NCBI GenBank assembly: GCA_020853175.1
Contig: JADYZK010000401.1
Span: 1-6,545 of the forward strand
Source of the DNA: Bacteroidales bacterium
GTDB lineage: Bacteria > Bacteroidota > Bacteroidia > Bacteroidales > F082
DNA length: 6,545 nt
Direction of reading: 5' to 3'
Below are positions 1 through 5,818 of the stretch, piece after piece (position 1 is the stretch's first letter; every line of letters begins with the position of its first letter). A model generated the notes under the pieces. It searched no databases. It saw only the letters and a list, made by a program, of their open reading frames with translations, and was not told where the DNA came from. Both the position numbers and the translations under genes were made by a program.

Positions 1-235
1 CTAAAGCATTGGAATAATCCATTGTAGCGTTCAGTTGAGGCAGGCCGTTGGCAATGGCTTCACGCAAGGCGTATTGCGCTTTGTCGGTAGCATAGTCGGC
101 ATTTTTCATGTTTTTGTTGTACTCGAGCGCGTATTTTCGCGCTGCACCGAGGTCGAGTACCAGCTTTTGTTGTGCCTGCATAGAGAGCGAAAAGGCAATG
201 AACAACAAAAGCAGAAAGGGAGTTTTCAATTTCAT
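1..235 (-). CDS. TolC-family outer-membrane efflux protein, N-terminal part (runs off left edge)
   Basis: The first 78 codons of a gene are visible, reading leftward from the ATG at 233-235 with no stop before the window edge. The product starts with a lipoprotein-free Sec-type signal peptide: a Lys-containing start, a Leu/Phe-rich core at residues 7-18, and probable cleavage after Ala21 (MQA|QQ). The mature start (LVLDLGAARKYALEYNKNMK) matches the opening of TolC/OEP proteins, whose first helix begins with an L-x-x-A-x-x-x-A-L-x-x-N pattern. It continues with the Ala-rich helix and the GLPQLNATMDY segment where the first beta strand enters the barrel. TolC proteins form the outer-membrane channel of tripartite RND or ABC exporters. 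The gene starts 6 bases after the upstream tetR-type gene stops, so the two are probably co-transcribed, with adaptor and pump genes expected to the left. No Shine-Dalgarno sequence precedes the ATG. The family call is firm, but the exported substrate cannot be told. Confidence 0.85.
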   Translation of the reverse strand, partial: MKLKTPFLLLLFIAFSLSMQAQQKLVLDLGAARKYALEYNKNMKNADYATDKAQYALREAIANGLPQLNATMDYSNAL

Positions 236-241
236 ACGTTA

Positions 242-862
242 TTATTTGATTTCGTTGATTTCTACAAAAAATTTATCCATCAGCTCAACGCCTTTGGCAG
301 TGCATATCCCACGGAAATAGGGGATGAAAATATTGTGAAGAATTTCTGTTTCCGCCGGCTTAATGGCTTTTATTCTCGGACTGTTATGGATGATGGTGAT
401 CATTTCCTGAATAAAGCTGTCCACCAATTCAATGTTGATTTCGGGTCGGAAAATAGCTGCTTTTCTCCCTTTTTCCAGCAAAACAAAGGAGGCGGAATAT
501 TTTTGAAGCTTTTGTCTGTCGGCAAACAAAGACTCCTGTATGACTGGCAGGTATTTTTTAATGTCATTTTGAAATGAATCAGAATAGGTTTCTCTCATCT
601 CTTTTTTGCCCTTCATTATAAAGTACAAAGCTTCAACCACATGTGCCGATTGTTCGATGATTTTTAGCATCTCATCGTTTTCCTTCACTATCATGTAGCG
701 GGTAGCCTCTAAAACGAGATCGTCTTTTTGCCGGAACATTTCATACAAGGTACGTTTCGACATGCCCAACTCACTTGCCAAACTGTCCATGGTGATGCTT
801 TTGATTCCCATGCGGCGAAATTTCTCCGAAGTGTGCTTCAATATTTTTTCTCGTAATTCCAT
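242..862 (-). CDS. TetR/AcrR-family transcriptional repressor of an efflux operon
   Basis: A complete 206-residue protein, of normal length for TetR regulators (about 190-220). The N-terminal DNA-binding domain covers roughly residues 3-50. Residues 24-49 hold the helix-turn-helix, with the family pattern TMDSLASELGMSKRTLYEMF followed by the KDDL that starts helix 4. The rest is the helical ligand-binding and dimerisation domain, which diverges too much between members to reveal the inducer. The gene lies immediately upstream of a TolC-type gene on the same strand, the usual place in Bacteroidota for local regulators of RND pumps. It probably represses this operon and itself, because a 23-base palindrome covers its promoter (883-905). 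The ATG at 860-862 is the natural start: it places the HTH at the usual distance from the N-terminus and sits just downstream of a TAnnTTTG box. The regulator role is firm; efflux control is inferred from the neighbour. Confidence 0.9.
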   Translation of the reverse strand: MELREKILKHTSEKFRRMGIKSITMDSLASELGMSKRTLYEMFRQKDDLVLEATRYMIVKENDEMLKIIEQSAHVVEALYFIMKGKKEMRETYSDSFQNDIKKYLPVIQESLFADRQKLQKYSASFVLLEKGRKAAIFRPEINIELVDSFIQEMITIIHNSPRIKAIKPAETEILHNIFIPYFRGICTAKGVELMDKFFVEINEIK

Positions 863-876
863 CGTGAAAATTTCTG

Positions 877-884
877 CAAAATTA
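877..884 (-). promoter_or_regulatory. Candidate -7 promoter box of the tetR-type gene
   Basis: On the minus strand this reads TAATTTTG, a perfect match to the Bacteroidota -7 consensus TAnnTTTG. It lies 14 bases before the ATG, so the transcript leader would be only about 10 nt, which is plausible for an operon without a Shine-Dalgarno sequence. No TTG is seen at the matching -33 position, which lowers confidence. Confidence 0.45.
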
Positions 885-905
885 TAAAACTATTTTAGTT
901 TTATA
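883..905. promoter_or_regulatory. Palindromic TetR-type operator
   Basis: Two perfect 10-base inverted arms, TATAAAACTA (883-892) and TAGTTTTATA (896-905), are separated by TTT. A further TAGTTTT follows at 904-910, forming a direct repeat with the right arm. The size and symmetry fit a TetR dimer site. The left arm overlaps the candidate -7 box at 877-884, so binding would block transcription of the repressor gene and its downstream efflux gene. The inverted repeat is seen directly; the protein that binds it is inferred from position. Confidence 0.7.
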
Positions 906-984
906 GTTTTCATTGAATAAAAATTTCCTTAAAATTTGTGAAAGAGCAGCATTGAAAATGCAAGATGCGTTCGATCAATTACAT

Positions 985-1027
985 AAAAAAATGAAGAGGC
1001 TTGCTTTTTAAAGTAAACCTCTTCATT
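985..1027 (-). terminator. Rho-independent terminator of acs
   Basis: A 10-base perfect stem is formed by AATGAAGAGG (990-999) and CCTCTTCATT (1018-1027). The pairing continues inward through CTTT/AAAG with small mismatches to a very short loop. Read on the minus strand, the hairpin is followed by a run of seven T (985-991). This is the expected layout for ending acs transcripts, whose stop codon lies about 100 bases upstream. No T-run lies on the other side, so it is not a good bidirectional terminator. Confidence 0.85.
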
Positions 1028-1123
1028 GATTTCGACAAGAATGCAAATAGGATCAGATTTTCATTTCGACAAAAGGAAAATCAGCCCTCGAGCAGCAGCA
1101 AAAAACAACATTAAAAGCAGCAA

Positions 1124-3031
1124 TCAACTCATGTTTTGGGCTCCTTTAACTATTTCGGCGACCACCTCCGGATCGAGTAAGGTGCTTGTATCACCAAATT
1201 GGTCGGTTTTGCCTTCAGCGATTTTCATCAAGATGCGTCGCATGATTTTACCCGAGCGTGTTTTGGGCAACCCGCTCACAATTTGTATTTTATCGGGGCG
1301 GGCAAATGCGCCAATCATATTGCTGACCGCCAAGGCGATGGACGTTTTAATGCCTTCTTCGCCACCGGTACTGAATTGTGGACATACGACATAAGCGTAA
1401 ATGCCCTGACCTTTAATAGGATGTGGAAATCCTACCACTGCCGATTCATCAACGAGGGGATGTTCGTTAATGGCGTTTTCAATTTCGGCTGTGCCTAAGC
1501 GGTGGCCCGAAACATTGATCACATCGTCCACACGACCTAAAATACGATAGTAACCATCTTCATCGCGTCTTGCTCCGTCGCCGGTAAAGTAAAGATTGGC
1601 GTAGGTGCTGAAATAAGTTTTCACAAAACGTTCGTGGTCACCCCAGATGGTGCGCGCCATTCCCGGCCAGGGGTAGCCGATGCACAAGTTTCCTTCGACG
1701 CTGTTGCCCATCAGCTCTTTGCCTTGTGGGTCAACAATTACAGGCTGAATCCCCATCACCGGAAGGGTGGCATACGAAGGCTTGGTAGGCGTGATGCCGG
1801 CATAAGGGCTAATCATGATGCCGCCGGTTTCGGTTTGCCACCAGGTATCAACTATCGGACAACGGTTTTTGCCGATATGGTCGTGGTACCAATGCCAGGC
1901 AGCTTCGTTGATGGGTTCGCCCACCGTTCCTAACACTTTGAGTGAGCTGAGGTCTTTGTTGTCGAGCCATTCCATCCCCAACGCCATAAGCGATCTGATG
2001 GCAGTGGGTGCAGTATAAAACTGATTCACTTTGTGCTTGTCAATAATTTCCCAAAAACGACCTGCGTCAGGCCAAGTGGGAACGCCTTCAAACATGAGGC
2101 TTGTTGCACCGGCCAGCAGAGGTCCGTAAACCAAGTAGGAGTGACCTGTAATCCAGCCGATGTCGGCCGAGCAGAAATAAACATCGCCATCACCATATTG
2201 AAAAATATTGCGGAAGGTGTAGGCCGAATACACCATATATCCTGCGGTGCTGTGCACCAACCCTTTAGGTTTTCCTGTGGAGCCGCTGGTATAAAGGATG
2301 AAGAGCGGATCTTCGGCTTCAATGGTAACTGCTTGGTTTTCGTCGGTTTGTTCTTTCATCAGCTCGTGCCACCAAAAGTCGCGTCCGGCCTGCATGGGGA
2401 TGTTTTCTCCGGTGCGTTTCAAAACAATGGCTTTGCTCACGCAGCGGCAGTTGTTCATGGCTTCGTCAGCAATTTGTTTGATGGGGATTGTTTTTGAGCC
2501 TCTGTAGCCACCATCGGAAGTGATGAGCAGTTTGGCACCTGCATCTTGAAGCCGCTCGCTGAGTGCTTGGGCCGAAAATCCGGCAAAAGTAACCGAGTGG
2601 ATGGCGCCAATACGCGCGCAGGCCAGCATGGCAATCACCAATTCGGGAACCATAGGCATATAAATGGCAACGCGGTCGCTTTTTTTAATTCCACTGGAGA
2701 TCAGCACGTTAGAAAATCGTTTTACCTCACTGAAGAGTTCGGCGTAGCTGAGGCTACGGTGTGCTTCCGATGGATCGTTGGGTTCCCAAACAATGGCGGG
2801 CTGTTGTCCGCGAAAAAACATATGGCGTTCAAAAATGTTTTCAGTGATGTTGAGCCGTGCTCCATCAAACCACTTGACATGGCCTTTGTTGAAATCCCAG
2901 TCCAAAACATGGTTCCATTTTTTGCGCCAGTAAAAGCTTTCTGCAATGTTCGACCAAAATCCGGTGGGGTTAGTAACGCTTTTTTGGTATTCGAAGATAT
3001 AACCGCCGAGGGTAGAAATTTTTGGTATCAT
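1124..3031 (-). CDS. acs: Acetyl-CoA synthetase (AMP-forming acetate-CoA ligase)
   Basis: Cytoplasmic enzyme that activates acetate with ATP to acetyl-AMP and then forms acetyl-CoA, feeding acetate into central metabolism. The 635 residues are near the usual Acs length of about 650. The N-terminal Acs-type domain covers about 1-60. The AMP-binding P-loop YTSGSTGKPKG is at 247-257, GEPINEAAW at 371-379, and DTWWQTETGG at 395-404. In that last motif, the paired Trp397-Trp398 corresponds to the tryptophan that restricts the acyl pocket to acetate in characterised Acs. YFTGDGARRDEDGYY is at 481-495 and the domain-hinge/CoA motif GRVDDVINVSGHRLGTAEIE at 499-518. The C-terminal PKTRSGKIMRR (589-599) contains Lys595, the catalytic lysine that is acetylated in Salmonella Acs (Lys609), so post-translational control is possible. 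All key motifs are intact. It lies 73 bases downstream of the S24 repressor gene on the same strand, with a candidate promoter of its own in the gap and a strong terminator after it. Confidence 0.97.
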   Translation of the reverse strand: MIPKISTLGGYIFEYQKSVTNPTGFWSNIAESFYWRKKWNHVLDWDFNKGHVKWFDGARLNITENIFERHMFFRGQQPAIVWEPNDPSEAHRSLSYAELFSEVKRFSNVLISSGIKKSDRVAIYMPMVPELVIAMLACARIGAIHSVTFAGFSAQALSERLQDAGAKLLITSDGGYRGSKTIPIKQIADEAMNNCRCVSKAIVLKRTGENIPMQAGRDFWWHELMKEQTDENQAVTIEAEDPLFILYTSGSTGKPKGLVHSTAGYMVYSAYTFRNIFQYGDGDVYFCSADIGWITGHSYLVYGPLLAGATSLMFEGVPTWPDAGRFWEIIDKHKVNQFYTAPTAIRSLMALGMEWLDNKDLSSLKVLGTVGEPINEAAWHWYHDHIGKNRCPIVDTWWQTETGGIMISPYAGITPTKPSYATLPVMGIQPVIVDPQGKELMGNSVEGNLCIGYPWPGMARTIWGDHERFVKTYFSTYANLYFTGDGARRDEDGYYRILGRVDDVINVSGHRLGTAEIENAINEHPLVDESAVVGFPHPIKGQGIYAYVVCPQFSTGGEEGIKTSIALAVSNMIGAFARPDKIQIVSGLPKTRSGKIMRRILMKIAEGKTDQFGDTSTLLDPEVVAEIVKGAQNMS

Positions 3032-3068
3032 AAGTGTTTTTTAGGAGATTGTTTTTTACTATCGGCGA

Positions 3069-3101
3069 TAAAAGTAATTTTTTTGTTTCAGAAATGCAAA
3101 A
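3069..3101 (-). promoter_or_regulatory. Candidate acs promoter
   Basis: On the minus strand, TTTTG (3097-3101) is followed after 20 bases by TACTTTTA (3069-3076). The second box is one base off the Bacteroidota -7 consensus TAnnTTTG, and the spacing fits the usual 19-21. It would start transcription about 30 bases before the acs ATG and just after the upstream repressor gene ends. This suggests acs can be expressed independently of that gene. It rests on consensus matching only. Confidence 0.4.
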
Positions 3102-3104
3102 GCT

Positions 3105-3908
3105 TTACAGGTTGAGCTTTGTTTGTATGGCCTGCACTTGTTGTTGCAGTTGCTTTACTGTGTCGGCAAGGGGGTCGCGTTCGCGGTTGGGTTCGGGCAT
3201 TTCAGAACTGATGAAATGGACAAACTTCCATACTTCGCGTATCTCGCTCACGGCCAGCTCGTAAGGTTCGTAAAGGCTGTTGAGTGAGTGCAGACTGAGC
3301 ACGCCTTCTTCTTTGAGTTTGTTTTCGACAATTTTAAACACAACACCCTCATCACGCGTAAGGATGATGTAAGGCTGGTGACTGCGAATAAAGTTCCAGT
3401 CCACGACATATTCGCCGGTAACGTAGGATTTGTCGGGGATGGGCAGCATGGAGTCGCCGCTGATTTGGAAGCTGCGGTACTTTTTGCTGCTCGAAAGGAA
3501 GGGCAGGTGAAAAGCTGGTAACACCTTAATATATTCAGGATCGGCAAAACCGGTGGTGTAGCCGGCCTTGGCTTTTTCTTCCACCAGCTCAATGTTTTCG
3601 TTGTTTTGGTGGTCAACGGTGGTGGTGAGGACGCGCAAATTACTGCCTCTGATATATACATCGTAGCCTCTTTCAAGCTGATTGAGTTGGCTTTCGCTGA
3701 GGCCCGACAAATCCACTTTAATAAGCGTATCCACAGAAACGTTGAAATATTTTGAAAAAGCAACAAGGCTTTCCATGCCCGGTTGTGCCACTTGATTTTC
3801 GTATCCGCTCAGGGTTGAACGCTTGATGTTGAGGGCAAAAGCAAGGTCGTCTTGGGTGCGGTTGCGTCGTTTGCGCAAAAATTTGATGTTGTTGCTGAAG
3901 TGTGTCAT
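3105..3908 (-). CDS. XRE-family HTH / S24 peptidase repressor (LexA/CI-like)
   Basis: A complete 267-residue protein. Residues about 5-62 form an XRE-type helix-turn-helix (RTQDDLAFALNIKRSTLSGYENQ at 17-39, then QPGMESLVAFSKYFNVSVDTL). A linker leads to a LexA-type S24 domain (about 110-232). The predicted self-cleavage site is Ala115-Gly116 in KAKAGY, the nucleophile is Ser153 in ISGDSMLPI, and the general base is Lys192 in GVVFKIV. The spacings (37 and 39 residues) are close to those of E. coli LexA (Gly85, Ser119, Lys156), so RecA-stimulated self-cleavage is chemically plausible. It differs from true LexA in having an XRE rather than a winged-helix DNA-binding domain, as in phage CI repressors. 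A Gln-rich amphipathic tail (249-267) past the peptidase domain may form a coiled coil. The gene is divergent from dinB, so it probably controls dinB and itself as a DNA-damage switch. Target genes are inferred, not shown. Confidence 0.9.
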   Translation of the reverse strand: MTHFSNNIKFLRKRRNRTQDDLAFALNIKRSTLSGYENQVAQPGMESLVAFSKYFNVSVDTLIKVDLSGLSESQLNQLERGYDVYIRGSNLRVLTTTVDHQNNENIELVEEKAKAGYTTGFADPEYIKVLPAFHLPFLSSSKKYRSFQISGDSMLPIPDKSYVTGEYVVDWNFIRSHQPYIILTRDEGVVFKIVENKLKEEGVLSLHSLNSLYEPYELAVSEIREVWKFVHFISSEMPEPNRERDPLADTVKQLQQQVQAIQTKLNL

Positions 3909-3943
3909 GGTTTTAAGTTATTGCTTTGATACAAATGATTTTC

Positions 3944-3959
3944 TACTTTTTTGAAAGTA
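3944..3959. repeat. Short inverted repeat between the S24 repressor gene and dinB
   Basis: TACTTT (3944-3949) and AAAGTA (3954-3959) form perfect 6-base arms around TTTG. It lies 35 bases upstream of the repressor start codon, a sensible place for an autoregulatory site. The region is very AT-rich, so a repeat this short could be chance. Confidence 0.3.
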
Positions 3960-3976
3960 AATATTCGTTTTTTTTC

Positions 3977-4006
3977 TTGACTTTTTTAAATAAATGATTA
4001 AATTTA
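3977..4006 (+). promoter_or_regulatory. Candidate dinB promoter
   Basis: TTG at 3977-3979 is followed after 19 bases by TAAATTTA (3999-4006), one base off the Bacteroidota -7 consensus TAnnTTTG. Transcription would start near 4013 and give a leader of about 155 nt. The -7 box lies inside the first of two tandem repeats (3992-4010), which fits repression by a protein bound there. This is consensus matching only. Confidence 0.35.
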
Positions 4007-4034
4007 CGTCGTACAAAATGATTAAAAACACGTC
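3992..4034. repeat. Tandem direct repeats, probable operator of the repressor/dinB pair
   Basis: Two 19-base copies lie at 3992-4010 and 4016-4034 with a 24-base period and 16 of 19 positions identical. Both start with AAATGATTAAA and end with ACGTC; only the three bases between differ. The shorter core AAATGATT occurs a third time at 3933-3940, next to the repressor gene. Together the copies flank and overlap the likely divergent promoters, as expected for cooperative binding by the XRE/S24 repressor. The repeats are seen directly; the operator function is inferred. Confidence 0.5.
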
Positions 4035-4152
4035 AAAAGTACATTATTATATTAAAATGTCAATAGTTTAAGCAAAAAAATGAAAGATTTTTTTTCCCTC
4101 AGAAAAAACAACTGTCGTAAAAATCACAGCAGCAGTATAGGCTTGTTGGCAA

Positions 4153-4160
4153 AAGGAGGG
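4153..4160 (+). promoter_or_regulatory. Strong Shine-Dalgarno sequence of dinB
   Basis: AAGGAGGG, containing the full AGGAGG core (4154-4159), lies 8 bases before the dinB ATG, an ideal spacing. It fixes the start at 4168. No other gene in this window has such a site, which is notable because Bacteroidota ribosomes mostly do not use Shine-Dalgarno pairing. Confidence 0.7.
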
Positions 4161-4167
4161 GTGGATC

Positions 4168-5334
4168 ATGAGTGAAAGAACGATTGTACACATGGATATG
4201 GACACTTTTTTTGTGTCGGTAGAACGTTTGATGAATCCATCGTTGGTGGGCCAACCGGTGATTGTGGGCGGAATGTCGGATCGCGGTGTGGTGGCCGGTT
4301 GCAGTTACGAGGCCCGTCGCTTTGGCGTACATTCGGCCATGCCCATGCGGATGGCCAAGCAGCTGTGTGGGCAGGCGGTGTATATCCGTGGCGACATGGA
4401 GCTTTACAGCCGTTATTCGCGCTTGGTGACCGATGTGATTGCCGAGTATGCCCCTGTGTATGAGAAAACTTCAGTGGATGAGCATTATATTGACCTGACG
4501 GGGATGGATCGTTTTTTTGGCTGCTACAAATGGTCGCACGAGTTGCGTCAACGCATCATCCATCACACCGGTTTGCCCATTTCCTTTGGATTGTCGGGTA
4601 ATAAAACGGTTTCAAAAATAGCCACCGGACAGGCCAAACCCAATGGTGAGTTGCAGGTGATGCCTGTTGATGTGAATGTGTTTCTCGACCCGCTTTCCAT
4701 TCGCAAGATTCCGATGGTGGGCGATGCCGGCTATCGGCTATTGCGTTCGATGGGTGTTTCTACCATTGGCACCCTCAGGCATGTTCCTCCGCTGATGGTG
4801 GAGCAGGTGATGGGCAAAAACGGCTTGGTCATCTGGCGAAAGGCCAACGGCATTGATCCCACGCCGGTGCAACCTTACACCGAACGTAAATCCATCAGCA
4901 GTGAACATACTTTTGAGCAAGACACCACCGACTTGGTGCTGCTGCGTCAAACTTTAACGGCAATGGTGGAAAAATTGGCCTTCGATATGCGCTCAAAGCA
5001 AAAGCTAACGGGATGTATCACGGTGAAAATACGGTATGCCAATTTTGACACCCACAGCCAGCAAAAAAAAATTCCTTATACTGCTTTCGATCATCTGCTG
5101 CTCAATACCGTGCTCGAAATGTTTGAAAAACTCTACAACCGGCGGATGCTCATACGGCTTGTGGGTGTGCGTTTGAGCCATCTTGTGGGCGGATTGCAAC
5201 AACTCAATATGTTTGAAGATACCACCGAAATGGTGAGCTTGTACCAAGCCATGGATCGCATCCGGCACCGGTTTGGGAAAAACGCCGTGGGCAGGGCAGG
5301 AGGAATGCAGGAAAAAGATAAAAAGGTGAGTTAA
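4168..5334 (+). CDS. dinB: DNA polymerase IV (Y-family translesion polymerase)
   Basis: Error-prone polymerase that copies past damaged bases. The 388-residue length is a little above E. coli DinB (351). The palm opens with VHMDMDTFFVSVE: Asp10 is a metal ligand and Phe15 the expected steric gate against ribonucleotides. The second metal site is Asp104-Glu105 in TSVDEHYIDLTG. The fingers carry VAGCSYEARRFGVHSAMPM (42-60). The helix-hairpin-helix thumb includes IRKIPMVGDAGYRLL. The little-finger domain runs from about 245 to 340, and the tail MDRIRHRFG...AVGRA is typical of the family. QLNMF (345-349) is a clear pentapeptide sliding-clamp motif, so recruitment by the beta clamp is expected. 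His106 sits where an Ala or a large hydrophobic residue is more usual. The gene is divergent from an S24 repressor that probably controls it. A strong Shine-Dalgarno sequence marks the start. Confidence 0.96.
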   Translation: MSERTIVHMDMDTFFVSVERLMNPSLVGQPVIVGGMSDRGVVAGCSYEARRFGVHSAMPMRMAKQLCGQAVYIRGDMELYSRYSRLVTDVIAEYAPVYEKTSVDEHYIDLTGMDRFFGCYKWSHELRQRIIHHTGLPISFGLSGNKTVSKIATGQAKPNGELQVMPVDVNVFLDPLSIRKIPMVGDAGYRLLRSMGVSTIGTLRHVPPLMVEQVMGKNGLVIWRKANGIDPTPVQPYTERKSISSEHTFEQDTTDLVLLRQTLTAMVEKLAFDMRSKQKLTGCITVKIRYANFDTHSQQKKIPYTAFDHLLLNTVLEMFEKLYNRRMLIRLVGVRLSHLVGGLQQLNMFEDTTEMVSLYQAMDRIRHRFGKNAVGRAGGMQEKDKKVS

Positions 5335-5363
5335 AGCAAAGAATTGTAAGCCTTAAATGTAAG

Positions 5364-5377
5364 AGGTTGAACAACCT
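5364..5377 (+). other. Small hairpin between dinB and the downstream small gene
   Basis: AGGTTG (5364-5369) and CAACCT (5372-5377) are perfect inverted arms with a two-base centre, giving a 5-base-pair stem with a GAAC loop in RNA. No T-run follows on either strand, so it is not a standard terminator. It could be a weak attenuator or RNA-processing site between two co-transcribed genes, or chance. Confidence 0.25.
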
Positions 5378-5407
5378 GACAACAGTAGAGTGTAACTTAA
5401 AAAATGA

Positions 5408-5617
5408 ATGATGATGGAAGCAGAATTGGTTTTAATGGATGAGTTTAAGCTGTATCTCAATAGCCTTTATTGGGATCAGGCGCTGGACGATTTGCCCATG
5501 GACTTGCTGGAATTTGAATACCAGCGCATGGCCGAAGCACACAATGGGCCGCAATCCATACAAGTCTCGGGTCTTTTTACAGCCACAAAACCTACGCGAC
5601 AAAAAGCATCAAAATAA
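5408..5617 (+). CDS. Small acidic protein of unknown function downstream of dinB
   Basis: I do not recognise this 69-residue protein. Residues 1-45 are acidic and rich in Leu, Met and aromatic residues, with two likely amphipathic helices (about 4-22 and 29-45: DEFKLYLNSLYWDQAL, then DLLEFEYQRMAEA). Residues 46-69 look unstructured and basic at the end. Codon choice resembles that of dinB, which supports a real gene. It starts 73 bases after dinB on the same strand with no terminator between, so co-expression is likely. Three ATGs in a row (5408, 5411, 5414) leave the exact start open, and Met10 at 5435 is another option. QVSGLF (52-57) resembles the Q-x-x-x-L-F clamp-binding motif of the E. 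coli clamp-loader delta subunit (QAMSLF), a weak hint of a link to the replisome. No signal peptide or membrane segment is visible. Confidence 0.6.
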   Translation: MMMEAELVLMDEFKLYLNSLYWDQALDDLPMDLLEFEYQRMAEAHNGPQSIQVSGLFTATKPTRQKASK

Positions 5618-5653
5618 CAGGGTCAAAATGGGCTTTGTTTAAAATGGCAGCAG

Positions 5654-5818
5654 CTATTCCAATTGCTCTATTTGTTGCAATAAGGCTTGCGCTTCGGCAT
5701 ATTTTTTATCGCTTTCGGCGCGATTGGTCTTCGATAGCCTATGCGATTCGGCCATTAATAACTCATATTGTTTGTGGAGCTTCTCGGAGGCCGACTTTTT
5801 TTTGAACAGTTTAAACAT
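5654..5818 (-). CDS. Lacal_2735-type (DUF6435) small conserved protein
   Basis: A 54-residue reading frame from the ATG at 5816-5818 to TAG at 5654-5656. The product starts MFKLFKKK and continues as a charged helical segment with LLMAESHRLSKTNRAESDKKY (about 20-40) and a C-terminal AQALLQQIEQLE. This is the pattern of the Lacal_2735 family as I remember it: an MFKLFKK start, an LSTTNRxxSDxKYAEA core, and an end in QIExLE. The family is small, found in Bacteroidota and of unknown function. The highly basic N-terminus followed by a Glu/Gln/Leu-rich helix suggests a cytoplasmic helical hairpin or short coiled coil that might touch membrane or nucleic acid, but that is a guess. No membrane segment or signal peptide is present. 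It is convergent with the small gene after dinB, with 36 bases between stop codons, and appears to be a single-gene unit. The frame is certain; the family match is from memory. Confidence 0.8.
   Translation of the reverse strand: MFKLFKKKSASEKLHKQYELLMAESHRLSKTNRAESDKKYAEAQALLQQIEQLE

Noticed and set aside
35..577. Open frame of 180 codons on the plus strand opposite the tetR- and tolC-type genes
   Set aside because: It lies antisense to two well-supported genes, has a composition typical of a reverse-strand shadow, and resembles no family.
2546..3115. Open frame of 189 codons on the plus strand opposite the start of acs
   Set aside because: It is antisense to a fully conserved acs region, and the other frames inside acs (for example 2033-2497 and 2026-2322) are shadows in the same way.
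4041..4060. ACATT...AATGT inverted repeat upstream of dinB
   Set aside because: The arms are only 5 bases with a 10-base spacer in very AT-rich DNA, which is not distinguishable from chance.
5404..5442. A 12-codon frame from ATG 5404 overlapping the start of the small gene after dinB, possibly a leader peptide
   Set aside because: It is too short, with no supporting signal; it arises from the run of overlapping ATGs.
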